Origin: Aphidius gifuensis
Lineage: Eukaryota; Arthropoda; Insecta; Hymenoptera; Braconidae
NCBI RefSeq assembly: GCF_014905175.1
Contig: NC_057791.1
Location: 9,124,492-9,188,491 of the forward strand
Direction of reading: 5' to 3'
DNA: 64,000 nucleotides
The notes under the pieces are model-generated. The model was given only the letters and a program-made list of their open reading frames with translations, had not been told where the DNA came from and ran no database searches. Positions 47,197 through 59,640 of the stretch are shown piece after piece (the stretch's first letter is position 1; the number at the start of each line of letters is the position of its first letter). Both the position numbers and the translations under genes were made by a program.

Positions 47197-48650
47197 CACA
47201 TCTTTTTTTAAAGTTAATTATTTATAAAACGATTCATTCATGCCAGTTAAAAGTATTTTGTATCTAAATTATACCGTGATTCAAATAACAACAAAAATCT
47301 GATTTTTTTTTTTTTAAAAACGCTAGATATCGATTTATAGGATCATTAACAAACCTCAGCATCCTCATTCAACTCTATCATATTTTAATGAATTTCCTAA
47401 AAATTCGAGACGAGTGGGGACAAAATATTTGAAGGGGACAAGTATTCGATAAGGTACGGTACACTGAGAGAAATTGCCGAGTTTAGGAAAACTTCCTCAT
47501 CTTGATTCAAGAAGCCCCCTGAAATCAAGAAAGCCATCTTGATTGTAGATGGAAACGGGTTGCAGGCAGTAAAGAAACATTACATTCAAAAGAAGTTGTG
47601 TATTAAGAATAACTGAAATGTGCGGAAGATGGTTTCCAATGTGATGGAAATGTATGAATTTTGTTTCTAGCCGGGCCAGCGACAAATTCGTTTCAATTTT
47701 AAGAGATTTGGACGATTTTTTAAAACGAAGAGTAAGACAACATTTTACCTTTGTTTTCATCTTTTTCGCACTCATAAAATATTGTGTTTCTAAAGGTCAT
47801 TCGCAACAGGTCTCTAGTGACTTTTCAATAATTCCTCATGAAAATCAATTTTTTTATACATAAATTATAAATTGTAAAATAACTAAGCTCCAAACCTTTT
47901 TTATTTTCTTTCCATACGTTTTGTTTTGTTTCATTTTAGAACCCGATAGTTTTTTTTTCATGATGTCATATTCTCGATTAAAGATATTGGTATTTTGATG
48001 GATTTTTTTTTTACAAAAATCGCATTCTCCATAAGAGCCCATGTTAAAAGTTGTCAACTTTAAAAATTAATAAAAAAAAAACGAGCTTCCAAACAATTAT
48101 CAAAAAATCACATAAAATGTATTAGTATTTCAAATCTACTGTATAAATTTCATTTCTTTCTGATATTCCGAAAAAAATCGTCCAAATCCCTTAAAGAATT
48201 GAAAATCGATTTAATAGGGATTTTAATTTTCTCACGTGAACCGCGGGCGGTATCAAAACGAAATATAACTCGATTACATTAAAATAAGATGGCAATATTT
48301 TGTACAATAACAATAACTTTTCAAATAAGAGCAAAAAAAAATGCAGCGAGCCGGTCCCATCTTGAAGGAAGTAGGAATGTGAAATAACAAAATGAGAGTG
48401 GATATGAGTAAATGCAATTTGCAGACGAGAAGAAGAAGATTTTATTTTATATTCGTTGGAGTCAATCCGAAATTAATATGGACTTTTAAACGAAAGCAGT
48501 TGGAAATTCAGCGAAACCGAGTCGCGCATACAGATAATAAAAAACAGCTGTGGACAATTAAAACCTATCTTACCTCAAGATTGGCGCATTTTCGTTGTAT
48601 TTTAAACAAATATTAATGAAAAATATTAAAAACAAGAGAAGGGATTAGGA
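47197..48650. other. No gene assigned
   Basis: A lone CACTGAGAGAAATTGCCGAG at about 47463 resembles a MITE end without a partner. The frame 47654-47863 shares DNA (TCTTTTTCGCACTCAT ... CAACAGGTCTCTAG) with 63225-63302 and is therefore likely repeat-derived. The rest is plain AT-rich DNA. Confidence 0.4.
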
Positions 48651-50050
48651 ACAAACTGTGACATGTTGAAGTATCAAATATACATTAACTGATTTAACGT
48701 CGATACAATGAGGGATAACTCGAAACAAGCCGATAGGTGCTCGGGATCGAACTAGAATAGATACAGATAAGCAAAGCCTATTTTCTCTCAAGATGGAAGC
48801 TTCTGCGTCCTACATGAGGCCAATGTTTCCTTTTAAATATTCCACACAAGATTGATATTTTCGGGGTAAACCAATGCAATTCATGAAGATTGAGCAAATA
48901 AATATTGTAACCTGAAATTCTTTTTATTTATAGTCAGTGGTGGCGCTACTGTCGTTAAATCTTGGTTGTGTTATCGTGACATGTTAAAATATAAATAGTC
49001 CAGTCGAAAGTTGGTTGAGTTTGCTCACTTGTGGGTAAACTTTAGAAAAAAATCATATGTACAGATAAAAGTGTGGGAAATCAATTGGGATAGAGAAAAA
49101 ATCGCGGAAAAATTTTTAAGGGGGGGGGGAAATAGAAATTTGAATAGTAATTTTGAATAGCGAGTAGGATAAAGGGTTTACGAAAAAATTGTATTTGGGA
49201 GAGTTGTAGAAAAAAAAAATATAGTCAAGCCCTCCAAGGTGCACCCATTTTATTGTAAAATAAATGACTGTCTTAGTGTTTTCTTTTATTAAAAAAAAAA
49301 TAAAGGACTAAAAGATTGAAAAAAAATATTGTAGAGTCGACAGGCTAAGCGCTGTCGATTGAAACATTGCCGGAATTGATCGGTCGATATTTGAAATTGG
49401 GCCATGTCCAAAAATGAGCATATTAAATCTAATAAGGCCCAGAAAGTAAAAAAAAATATCATGTCTGTTTTTGAAAAAAAAAACCTAATTTGTTTGAACA
49501 TCGACTAATTCGGTACAGTGGTTCAAAAAATATTGTAAAAAAACAGTTTGTGACACTACATATCATTGGATAAAAAAAAAATAAACGACCGAAAAATTTG
49601 AAAAAAATATCGTAAAGACTACAGATGAAGCGTCGTCGATTAAAACTTTGCCGGAATTGATCGGTCAATATTTGGAATTGGGCCATGTCCAAAAACGGGC
49701 ATATTAAATCTATTAAGACCCCAAAATTGAAAATAAATATGACGATTGCTTTTGGCTAAAAAAAATAAAGAAAATGAACATCTCACAAGCTAATTCGATT
49801 CAGGACTTCACGTTTTATCTCGAAATAACAAAAAGTCACAGAAAAGCGAAAACATAAGTGTTCTACGGAACACTAAAAAATGAGCTAATTTTTATTGTGG
49901 GTCATTTTCTAGGTTTATGGAAGGGTTAAGGATATATAAGGGTTTTAAATTTATTTGGGTGCATTCGATTGGGATTCAAGAGTGAATAGATGACGTAGAA
50001 AAAAGGGACGCGGTCTCCATTTTGTTCTATCGTTCGTCGGACAAGTTTGT
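48650..50050. repeat. Duplicated non-coding segment (partner at 52650-54060), with internal tandem repeat
   Basis: CGATACAATGAGGGATAACTC, ATTGAGCAAATAAATATTG, TAGTCAGTGGTGGCGCTACT, GTGGGAAATCAATTGGGAT and GGGACGCGGTCTCCATTTTG have diverged partners at 53910, 53762, 53812, 52694 and about 52937; the order differs between copies. A ~305 bp tandem repeat spans about 49289-49810 (TTGCCGGAATTGATCGGTC and GGGCCATGTCCAAAAA, two copies); the two similar minus-strand frames there are repeat shadows. Confidence 0.6.
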
Positions 50051-50109
50051 GGGCTCAAATAAAATAATAATAACTGAAATATAAACAAAATATAATGAAA
50101 TAAAAAGAT

Positions 50110-51552
50110 ATTTTAATTTCGAGATTTTTTAATTTAGAAAATATTTTATTGTTCAAATAATAGATCGTTTCTAATATTATTGATTGTTACTGAAAAAATG
50201 TATAAATATTATAATAATTTAAAAATAAAATTGACAATGAAATACAAGAAAAATAAATTTTTTTTGTTGGTATATACAATTAAATTATAAATTAATAAAT
50301 TAATAAAATAATAAAAAGATAACTTTTTTTTTTTAATTTAATAATTTGATTTAACGCTCAAAATATAATATAATACGGTTTTTTTTTTTCTCCGAGTTCA
50401 AGTCATTGTGGGGGGAAAAAAAGGGTTAAATCGTGAAAATGACTCAAAAGTTAATGATCTAAATAAAAAAAACAAATCAACCATATCATGAATTTTTTTT
50501 CAAACAATCGTTTTGAAAGTTATTAATTTTTGAAGTTTTTAAATAATTATTTTTTTTATTTTTTTTAAGTTCGAGTCATTGTGGGAAAAAAAGGTTAAAT
50601 TACGAAAATGACCATACATTAAATGATTTACATGGAAAAACGAATTAACAGCCTATCATGATTTTTTTTTCAAACAATTATTTTGAAAAATATTGATTTT
50701 TCAATTTATAAAATAATAATTTTTTTCTTTTCTCTGAGTTAGTAAGCCACATCCTTTCCTTAGCCATTTCTTCTTCAGCTTTTTATTTATTTAAATAAAT
50801 AAAAATATGAATAAGATATTTAAATAAATAAAACGCTATAAGAAAAATAACTAAGGAAAGCATGCTGCCTACGTGTCAATTTCTTTGGCTAAATCAGTTT
50901 CTAAATCAATTAACACGTCGGCAACATCATTTTCTTAGCCATTTTTCGTATAGCTTTTTATTTATTTGAATAAATAAAAAACTATGGAAAAAATGTCTAT
51001 GGAAAGGATGTGGTCACCTGTTAATTCAAAGAGAATTAATTAAGCCAAAGAAATTAACAGGTGAACAACTTCCTTCCCTTAGCAATTTTTCCCAACAATT
51101 AATCAAACTCGGAAAAAAAAAAAAAAAAAAATTATTATTTTATAAAATGGAAAATCAATAACTTTTGAAATAATTATTTGGAATAAAATTCATAATAAAC
51201 TGTTGATTTGTTTCTCCATGTAGATCATTTGATCGATGGTCATTTTTATAATTTAACCTTTTCTCCCCCCCCCCCCACAATAACTCGAACTCAGAAAAAA
51301 TAAAAAAAATTATTATTTGAAAAATTCAAAAATTAATAAATTTTGAATTAATTGTTTTAAAAAAAAATCATGATAGACTGTCGATTCCTTTTTTCATGTA
51401 GATCATTTACTTTAGGTCATTTTCGGGGTATAACACCTTTCTTTCCCCTACATTGACTCGAATTCAGAGAAAAAAAAAACCGTATTATATTCAATATTTT
51501 GACCATTAAATTAAATTATTAAATTTCAAAAATCTCGAAATTAAAATATCTC
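50110..51552. repeat. 1.44 kb palindrome of tandem ~180 bp units with CCTTAGC core
   Basis: AATTTCGAGATTTTTTAATTTA at about 50116 pairs with AAATTTCAAAAATCTCGAAATT at about 51523. Each arm holds two ~180 bp units (anchors GAGTTCAAGTCATTGTGGG, GAAAATGAC, TTAATGATCTA / TAGATCATTT, GGTCATTTTC). The core 50740-51100 is built of CCTTAGCCATTTCTTC-type words, centre about 50920. Confidence 0.8.
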
Positions 51553-51568
51553 TTCATTTTACTTTTAG

Positions 51569-52592
51569 ACGGTAAGACAGAGGCAAAAACAGGATGTGAC
51601 ACTGAATTGAACGAAATATCTTTTAAATGGTAGTCTTTAGGACTCAGAACACGTTGCACCTATTTCCAATCATTTTTATTGTCTGCCGTCCACAAGTAAG
51701 CCAGGTAAAAAATCGATAATTTATATGACTCTGAATTGATTGGAATTTGTTTAATACTTTTAGCTTTATTATATTAAGTTAATTTTAAAATTCCAATCAA
51801 ATAAGTTATCATCCGGCCGAGATATTAATTTTTGAAAATTGAAAAAAACATGAATTATAGCGTAACTCTAAACTGATTGGCGAGCTAGGTTAATTTTCTT
51901 TAATGTATTTTAAATATAAAAAAAAAAATTCCAATCAAAAAAAAAATCATTAAAAGGGTTAAAAAAATTATTAAAAATTAAATTGAATTGTAGAGTAATG
52001 CGGGGGCTGAGCGGTATGGGGAATACAGAGGGGCGTAAAATAATAGAGTGATGGGAGTTTTTTATCTTTTTTTTCTCTATAGTTGTCCTCTTCTAATATA
52101 AACTCCAAGCTGACTGCCAAACTCCCCACCACTCTATTATTTTCATGCTCAGCCCCAGCATTACTCTACAATTCAATTTAATTTTTAATAATTTTTTTAA
52201 CCCTTTTAATGATTTTTTTTTTGATTGGAATTTTTTTTTTTATATTTAAAATACATTAAAGAAAATTAACCTAGCTCGCCAATCAGTTTAGAGTTACGCT
52301 ATAATTCATGTTTTTTTCAATTTTCAAAAATTAATATCTCGGCCGGATGATAACTTATTTGATTGGAATTTTAAAATTAACTTAATATAATAAAGCTAAA
52401 AGTATTAAACAAATTCCAATCAATTCAGAGTCATATAAATTATCGATTTTTTACCTGGCTTACCTGTGGACGGCAGACAATAAAAATGATTGGAAATAGG
52501 TGCAACGTGTTCTGAGTCCTAAAGACTACCATTTAAAAGATATTTCGTTCAATTCAGTGTCACATCCTGTTTTTGCCTCTGTCTTACCGTCT
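51569..52592. repeat. 1.02 kb palindrome with nearly identical ~470 bp arms
   Basis: AGACGGTAAGACAGAGGCAA at 51569 is mirrored by the exact complement ending at 52592. Comparing the arms by eye over ~460 bp I see only about two or three substitutions (for example CACAAGTAAGCC versus CACAGGTAAGCC). The loop is ~110 bp, itself partly paired (ATAATAGAGTG / CACTCTATTAT). No clear target duplication. Abuts the palindrome at 50110-51552. Confidence 0.92.
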
Positions 52593-52649
52593 ATTTATTT
52601 TATTTTATTTTATATTTTATAGTTGGACTCTTAAACTCGAATATCCCGA

Positions 52650-54060
52650 CTTTTGTTCAAAGTTTCAAAAAAATTCATGGTGTTGTATTCGAGGGTGGGA
52701 AATCGATTGGTCGTTGGGAAAAATCGCGGACAAATTTATTTCGAGGGGAAAACAAATAAAAAGTGTCAGTTTTTCGAATACTGGGCAGGCTACGGGCCGG
52801 AGGGGAAAATAGTTCGAGTAAAAAATGTAGAGAACCAAATTATCTAATTTTTAAGTGTTCATAGTTTTTCGCGTAGATTAAAGGGTTAAGGGGGAATATC
52901 GTGAAAATCAAACCGAGGAGGAATCTTAAATACGGGTCGGCGTCTCCGCTTTGTCTTATCCTTCGTAGCTTGAGTTCTGGGAATTTTGAGTAATATCAAT
53001 AACTAAAATTGATTAAAATGATATTTTGTTTTTAAATAAAACATAATTTATCAACACTAATTTATTTATTCGAATTGTTATTAACAAATTTATTGTTATC
53101 ATAAAAAATTATTAACAAATTGTAAATTATTATTATAATAATAATAATTATAATACTATAAATAATAATTCAAATAATAATATAAATGATAATATAAATA
53201 ATGATAATATTCATATTAATGTTGATAAAAATGTTTATAGTGAAAATAATAATAATCATAAGAATCTTTTTTATGAATTATTAATTTTTAAACAATTACT
53301 TGCGTGTAAGTATTTTCACCAGTCCAGAATTTTTATTCGATCTTTTCGAGACGCCGGGTGGTTCTAGGGGAAAAAAAGGTAGTCGAATCGCGAAAATGCC
53401 CCACAACTAAGTTGAAGTACGCAATTTAAAGAAAATTTACACGTATTTATTTTGATTTTTTCAATAATTAAAAAAGTTATGAATTTATTTACCCGGAGAA
53501 ATTTTTTTCGGCTTGCGTCTACCACTCGATACATGGCGTTGGTCGTCAGGATCGAACCCGTCACCTCCCTGTCACAAAGCCCGAACCTTAACCGCAGTGC
53601 TATATTGTTGACTAATAATAATATTAATATTATTATTATTTATATTTTTATTTATATTATAATAATAATTATTTCTATTATAATAATAATTTACAATTTG
53701 TTAATAATTTTTCACAGTCTTTACAAGATTGATCTATTTCACGGATGAATTGTTTTGATTTAGGACGATTGAGCAAATCAGTATCGTGACTCGAAATTTT
53801 TTATACTTGTAGTCAGTGATGGGCCATCACTGATGGCACTACTGTCGTTGAATCTTGGTTATTTTATGATGATATGTTAAAATATTAAATACACGTTGGC
53901 TGATTTAACATCGATACAATGAGCAACAACTCGAAACAAGTCGATTGGTACTCGATGTAGAACGAGAATAATTTCAGAAAATCAGAGTCCATCTTCTATC
54001 AGGATGGTAGCATTTGCGTTCTACTGGCGGACAATGTATTTATATAAATCGTTACGTAAA
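52650..54060. repeat. Second copy of the duplicated segment, with AT-rich foldback inside
   Basis: Partner of 48650-50050. Between about 53085 and 53712 lies a foldback with AT-rich arms (AACAAATTGTAAATTATTATT / AATAATAATTTACAATTTGTT) around a minus-strand tRNA-like module at 53545-53608 (A box GCACTGCGGTTAAGG, B box CGGGTTCGATCCTG). Confidence 0.6.
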
Positions 54061-54065
54061 TCGCT

Positions 54066-54151
54066 AACTAGTACGTGAAGTAGGTGATCCTCCACGACTT
54101 TGAAAGTGTCCTTCGAAATCGTGCAAGAATCACCTACTTCACGTACTAGTT
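54066..54151. ncRNA. 86 nt perfect-stem hairpin, possible small-RNA precursor
   Basis: AACTAGTACGTGAAGTAGG TGAT at 54066-54088 pairs without mismatch with 54129-54151; CACGA/TCGTG and TTTGAA/TTCGAAA continue the stem toward the loop. Size is like a pre-miRNA, but a 23 bp perfect stem is equally typical of a small foldback element, and the sequence matches no microRNA I recall. Strand unknown. Confidence 0.4.
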
Positions 54152-54819
54152 ATATAATATACTATTTTGAATTTGAAAATTAGAAATATCATGATATGCT
54201 GAGAATATGTATCAATTTTCCTAAAGTTTATGAATGAAATTGATGAAACGATTCTTCCATTTGAAATTAAACATTTCTCTAAGCTTCTACTGTAATTTCT
54301 AAATTGATCTAAAATTTTGTCAGACTGATCATTTGAAAAAATTTGTTTTTTGAAAATATTAGTTCTGTGATCATAGTAGAATCAATCAATCAATTCTACA
54401 AATAACTTCAATGGTGATAGGGAAATAATTGACCTGAAAGTGTTGGTGGCACAACACTCAGGTCTAATATTGATGGGTTTTGCAAGGCATTAATATTCTA
54501 CAAATTTATCAACACAACAGAAAAACACAATTGACCAATGACACCTAGTGAGAAATGAACGCAATATTTTTTTAAAATAAGGATCATTTAAATGAAAAAA
54601 CTTTTTCATCGTCGTGAATGAAATATTTTTCCAAATCGATAGCACTTTTTGTCAACATGATAGGATTAGTTTTCAAATGAAAAAGTTGAGTCACAGAATT
54701 GAAAACTATTTATATCATATTGATTAGAAATATAAACAAATTAATTAATAATTTTTCTAAAATGTCATTAAAAGTTTTCAGAAATAAAACTTAATAAAAG
54801 TTTTTTATTTGGGGCTGAA
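54152..54819. other. No feature recognised
   Basis: AT-rich sequence with no repeats visible. Confidence 0.4.
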
Positions 54820-55345
54820 CACGGAGAAAAATAATTTGTAAATTTAACAAAAAAAATGTAATTTTTGCTTTTTTTTTTGCAATTGGGAAATTCGTGACAT
54901 AAAATGTGAAAAAACTACAAAAAAAATATGTAATCACATCAAAGCCGTAATTCACATTATTAAAATGTAAAATTTACATTTTTTTTCACTAAATATCATG
55001 CTTATTAAAAAAAATGTTAAAGTTACATTTTTTTCCAGTAAATAAGGGATTCTGCAAAAAAAAATGTGAAAATTGCAATTATAAATTGTTTTCATCGCGG
55101 AAATACAGTTTGGGTAATCAAAATGTAGAAATCACATTTTTTTTATTAAATATCATGCTTAATAAAAAAAAATGGAAAATTTATATTTTTTTTTTTGTAC
55201 ATGAAAAAAGAGTTCGTAGTGGTTTTTTTTTTCTTTTTTGTTGCAACGTGTACTGACCGGAATTCGAACCTACGACTCTACCTAAAACTATTTATCCTAT
55301 CTTTTAAAAGCCAGCGCCTTATCCCCTAAGCTATCGCGTGTTTGA
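54820..55345. mobile_element. MITE-like sequence, one CACGGAGAAAAATAA end, AAATGTAAATTTACATTT words, tRNA-like module
   Basis: CACGGAGAAAAATAATTTGT at 54820 resembles the 17029 and 35094 ends. The interior repeats AAATGTAAAATTTACATTTT words. A good minus-strand tRNA-like module is at 55255-55340 (A box ATAGCTTAGGGGATAAGGCGC; B box GTAGGTTCGAATTCCGG). The right TIR was not found. Confidence 0.55.
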
Positions 55346-55659
55346 GTTCAAGAGGAAAATTTTTGTCCATATTAAGAATGACCTCCAATAACGGCAGGGA
55401 TAAAACTTTATATTGATGAATTATATACATTGAAAAATTAACGTGTAATAAAAATTTAAACATTAAAATATTAAAAAATCGTGTTAAATCGATTTATTGA
55501 AATATTGACATTAGTTTCGGCAAATAACTCGAGTAAGAATAAATTGTGTTCGTAAATCGTTTCCTCGGCAATTTGCGAAAACTCTATTATTTTATTTCGA
55601 GAATTATGACTAAGGAATGAATGAATGTAATTACAGAATTCAGACAAATAAACCAACAG

Positions 55660-58600
55660 TAATTACTTAGCTACATCTTTTCCTGAGCTACATCTTATCC
55701 TTAGGATTTTTGTTTATTCGGAAAATAAAAAAAATGTAATAATTTTATTTGTTATAAGCAAAAATGTCCAAGGAAAGGCAGTAGCTAAGAAAAAAAAATG
55801 TAACTCAGGGATTAATGTTGCCGAAGAAATTATTTTTTTAGCAACATTAATTCCTTAGCTTCATCTTTTCCTCAGCTACATCTTTTTCCTTGGGATTTTT
55901 ATTAATTTGAAAGATAAAATACATGTAATTTTATTTAGTAAATAGAAAAAAATGTCCAAGGAAAAGCAGTAGCTAAGGAATTAATGTTGCTTGAAAAAGA
56001 ATTTCTTTGGCAACTGTAATTCCTTATCTCCATCTTCTCCTTAGCTACTATTTTTCCTTGCGATTTTTATTTATTTGAAAAATAGAATACATGTTATTTT
56101 ATTCGGTACATAAATGAAAATGTCCAAGGAAAAGCAGTAGCTAAGGAAAAGATGTGGCTAAGGAATTAATGTTGCTTAAAAAGTAATTTTTTAGCAACTG
56201 TAATTACTTAGCTGCATCATTGCGTTAGCTACTGCTTTTCCTTGGAATTTTTATTAACTTGAAAATAAAATACATTTAATTTTCTTCATTAAATAAATGA
56301 ACGTGTCCAAGGAAAATCAGTAGCTAAGGAAGGAATGTTGCTAAAAAAATAATTTCTTTAGCATTTGTAATTCCTTAGCTCCATCTTTTTCTTAGCTACT
56401 ATTTCTCCTTGAGATATTTATTTATTTGAAAAATAAAATACTTGTAATTTTTCTATTAAATGAATAAAAATGTCCTAGGAAAAGCAGTCGCTAAGGAAAA
56501 GATGTAGCTAGGGAATAAATGTTGCTTAAAGAATAATTTCTTTGGCAACTGCAATTTCTTAGCTCCATCTATTTCTTAGCCACTATTTCTCCTTGGGGCT
56601 TTTATTTATTTGAAAAATAAAATACATGTAAATTTTTTTATTAAATAAATGAATATTTCCTAGGATAAGCAGTAGCTAAGGAAAAGATGTAGCTAAGGAA
56701 TTAATGTTTTTTTAACAGTAAATCTTCGAAACCTGTAATTCCTTAGCTGCATCATTGCGTTAGCTACTGCTCTTCCTTGGAATTTTTATTTATTTGAATA
56801 CGGAATCTATTTAATTTTTCTCATTAAATAAATAAACGAGTCCAAGGAAAATCAGTAGCTTAGGAATTAATGTTGCTGAAAAAATAATTTCTTTGGCATT
56901 TGTAATTCCTTAGCTCCATCTTTTTCTTAGCTACTATTTCTCCTTGGGATTTTTATTTATTTAAAAATGAAATACATTTAATTTTTTTCATTCAATAAAT
57001 AAACGTGTCCAAGGAAAAGCAGTAGCTAAAAAAAAGATGTAGCTAAGGAATTAGTGTTGCTCAAAAAATAATTTCTTTGGCAACTGCAACTTTTTAGCTC
57101 CACTTTTTCCTCAGCTGCGATTTTTCCTTGGGATTTTTATTTATTTGAAAAATAAAATACTTGTAATTTTTCTATTAAATAAATAGAAATGTCCTAGGAA
57201 AAGCAGTAGCTAACAAAAAGATGTATCTAAGGAATTAGTGTTGCTCAAAAAATAATTTCTTCAGCAACTGTAATTCCTTCGCTGCATCATTGCGTTAGCT
57301 ACTGCTTTTCCTTGAAATTTTTATTCATTTGAAAATGGAATACATTTGATCTTTCTCATTAAATAAATAAACGTGTCCAAGGAAAATCAGGAGCTAAGGA
57401 ATTAATGTTTCTAAAAAAATAATTTCTTTGGCAACTGCAATTTCTAAGCTCCATCTTTTTCTTAGCTACTATTTCTCTTTGGGATTTTTATTTATTTGAA
57501 AAATAAAATACTTGTAATTTTTCTATTAAATAAATAAAAGTGTCCTAGAAAAAGCAGTAGCTAAGGAAAAGATGTAGCTAAGGAATTAGTGTTGCTCGAA
57601 AAATAATTTTTTTGGCAACTGCAATTTCTTAGCTCCATCTTTTTCTTAGCTACTATTTCTCCTTCAGATTTTTATTTATTTGAAAAAGGAATACATTTCA
57701 TTCTTCTTATCAAATAAATAAATGTGTCCAAGGAAAATCAGGAGCTAAGGAATTAATGTTGCTAAAAAAATAAGCTCCATCTTTTTCTTAGCTACTATTT
57801 CTCTTTGAATTTTTTATTTATTTGAAAATGAAATACATTCAATTTTTTTTCATTCAATAAATAAAAATGTCCTGGGAAAAGCAATAGCTAAGGGAAAAAT
57901 GTAGCTAAGGAGTTAATGTTGCTTTAAACGTAAATCTTTGAAACCTGTCATTTCTTAGCTGCATCATTGCGTTAGTCACTGCTTTTCCTTGGAATTTTTA
58001 TTCAATTGAAAATGAAATACATTTAATTTTTTTCATTAAATAAATAAACGTGTCCAAGGAAAATCAGTAGCTAAGGAATTAATGTTGCTAAAAAAATAAT
58101 TTCTTTGGCATTTGTAATTCCTAAGCTCCATCTTTTTCTTAGCTACTATTTCTCTTTGGGATTTTTATTTATTTGAAAATGAAATACATTTAATTTTTTT
58201 TCATTCAATAAATAAGAATGTCCTAGGAAAAGCAGTAGCTAAGAAAAAGATGCAGCTAAGGAATTAATGTTGCTTAAAGAATAATTTCTTGGGCAACTGC
58301 AATTTCTTAGCTCTATCTATTTCTTAGCTACTATTTCTCCTTGGGGCTTTTATTTATTTGAAAAATAAAATACATGAAAATTTATTTATTAAATAAATAA
58401 AAATTTCCTAGGAGAAATAGTAGCTAAGAAAAAGATGGAGCTAAGAAATTGCAGTTGCCAAAGAAATAATTCTTTAAGCAACATTAATTCCTTAGCTACA
58501 TCTTTTCCTTAGCTACTGCTTTTCCTAGGACATTCTTATTTATTGAATGAAAAAAAATTAAATGTATTTCATTTTCAAATAAATAAAAATCCCAAGGAGA

Positions 58601-59540
58601 AATAGTAGCTAAGAAAAAGATGGAGCTTAGGAATTACAAATGCCAAAGAAATTATTTTTTCAGCAACATTAATTTCTTAGCTCCTGATTTTCCTTGGACA
58701 CGTTTATTTAATTAATGAGAAAAGTCAAATGTATTCCATTTTTAAATGAATAAAAATTCCAAGGAAAAGCAGTAGCTAACGCAATGATGCAGCGAAGGAA
58801 TTACAGTTGCCAAAGAAATTATTTTTCGAGCAACACTAATTCCTTAGCTACATCTTTTCCTTAGCTACTGCTTTTCCTAGGACATTTTTATTTATTTAAT
58901 AGAAAAATTACAAGTATTTTATTTTTCAAATAAATAAAAATCCCAAGGAGAAATAGTAGGTAAGAAAAAGATGGAGCTAAGAAATTGCAGTTGCCAAAGA
59001 AATTATTCTTTAAGCAACATTAATTCCTTAGCTACATCTTTTCCTTAGCTACTGCTTTTCCTAGGACATTTTTATTTATTGAATGAAAAAAAATTAAATG
59101 TATATCATTTTCAAATAAATAAAAATCCCAAGGAGAAATAGTAGCTAAGAAAAAGATGGAGCTTAGGAATTACAAATGCCAAAGAAATTATTTTTTTAGC
59201 AACATTAGTTCCTTAGCTCCTGATTTTCCTTGGACACGTTTATTTATTTAATGAGAAAAATCGAATGTATTTCATTTTCTAATGAATAAAAATTTCAAGG
59301 TAAAGGAGTAGCTAACGCAATGATGCAGCGAAGGAATTAGTCTTGCTTAAAAAATAATTTCTTTGGCAACTTCGTTTTTTTAGCTCCACTTTTTCCTTAG
59401 CTGCTATTTTTCCTTAGGAATTTTATTTATTTGAAAAATAAAATACTCGTAATTTTTCTATTCAAGAAATAAAAATGTCTTCAGAAAAGCAGTAGCTAAG
59501 GAAAAGATGTAGCTAAGGAATTAATGTAGCTTAAAGAATA
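55660..59540. repeat. 3.9 kb array of ~180 bp hairpin units (CCTTAGC/GCTAAGG), mirrored about 58390
   Basis: About 21 units. Each has a left half (AATTCCTTAGCTxCATCTTT, TTAGCTACTGCTTTTCCTTGG) and a right half with the complement (CCAAGGAAAAGCAGTAGCTAAG), joined by an AATAAATAAAA spacer, so every unit is a hairpin. Two unit types are recognisable (one with GCATCATTGCGTTAGC and CGTGTCCAAGGAAAATCAG; one with TTTTTCTTAGCTACTATTTC and GTCCTAGGAAAAGC). Reading outward from about 58390, the left and right units match in inverted order, including private variants such as the AGAATGTCCTAGG / CCTAGGACATTCT pair. No coding potential. Confidence 0.85.
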
Positions 59541-59640
59541 AATTATTTCCAATTGATGAATAAGCTAACATGGAATGGCACAGGGAATATAGTAATATTT
59601 AACGAAAAAACTGTGATGTAAACATAACGTTTTTTTAAAT

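Noticed and set aside
48650..54060. Two similar flanking segments as possible LTRs of a retroelement
   Set aside because: Blocks are in different order, no TG...CA ends, primer site, or reverse transcriptase/gag frame between them.
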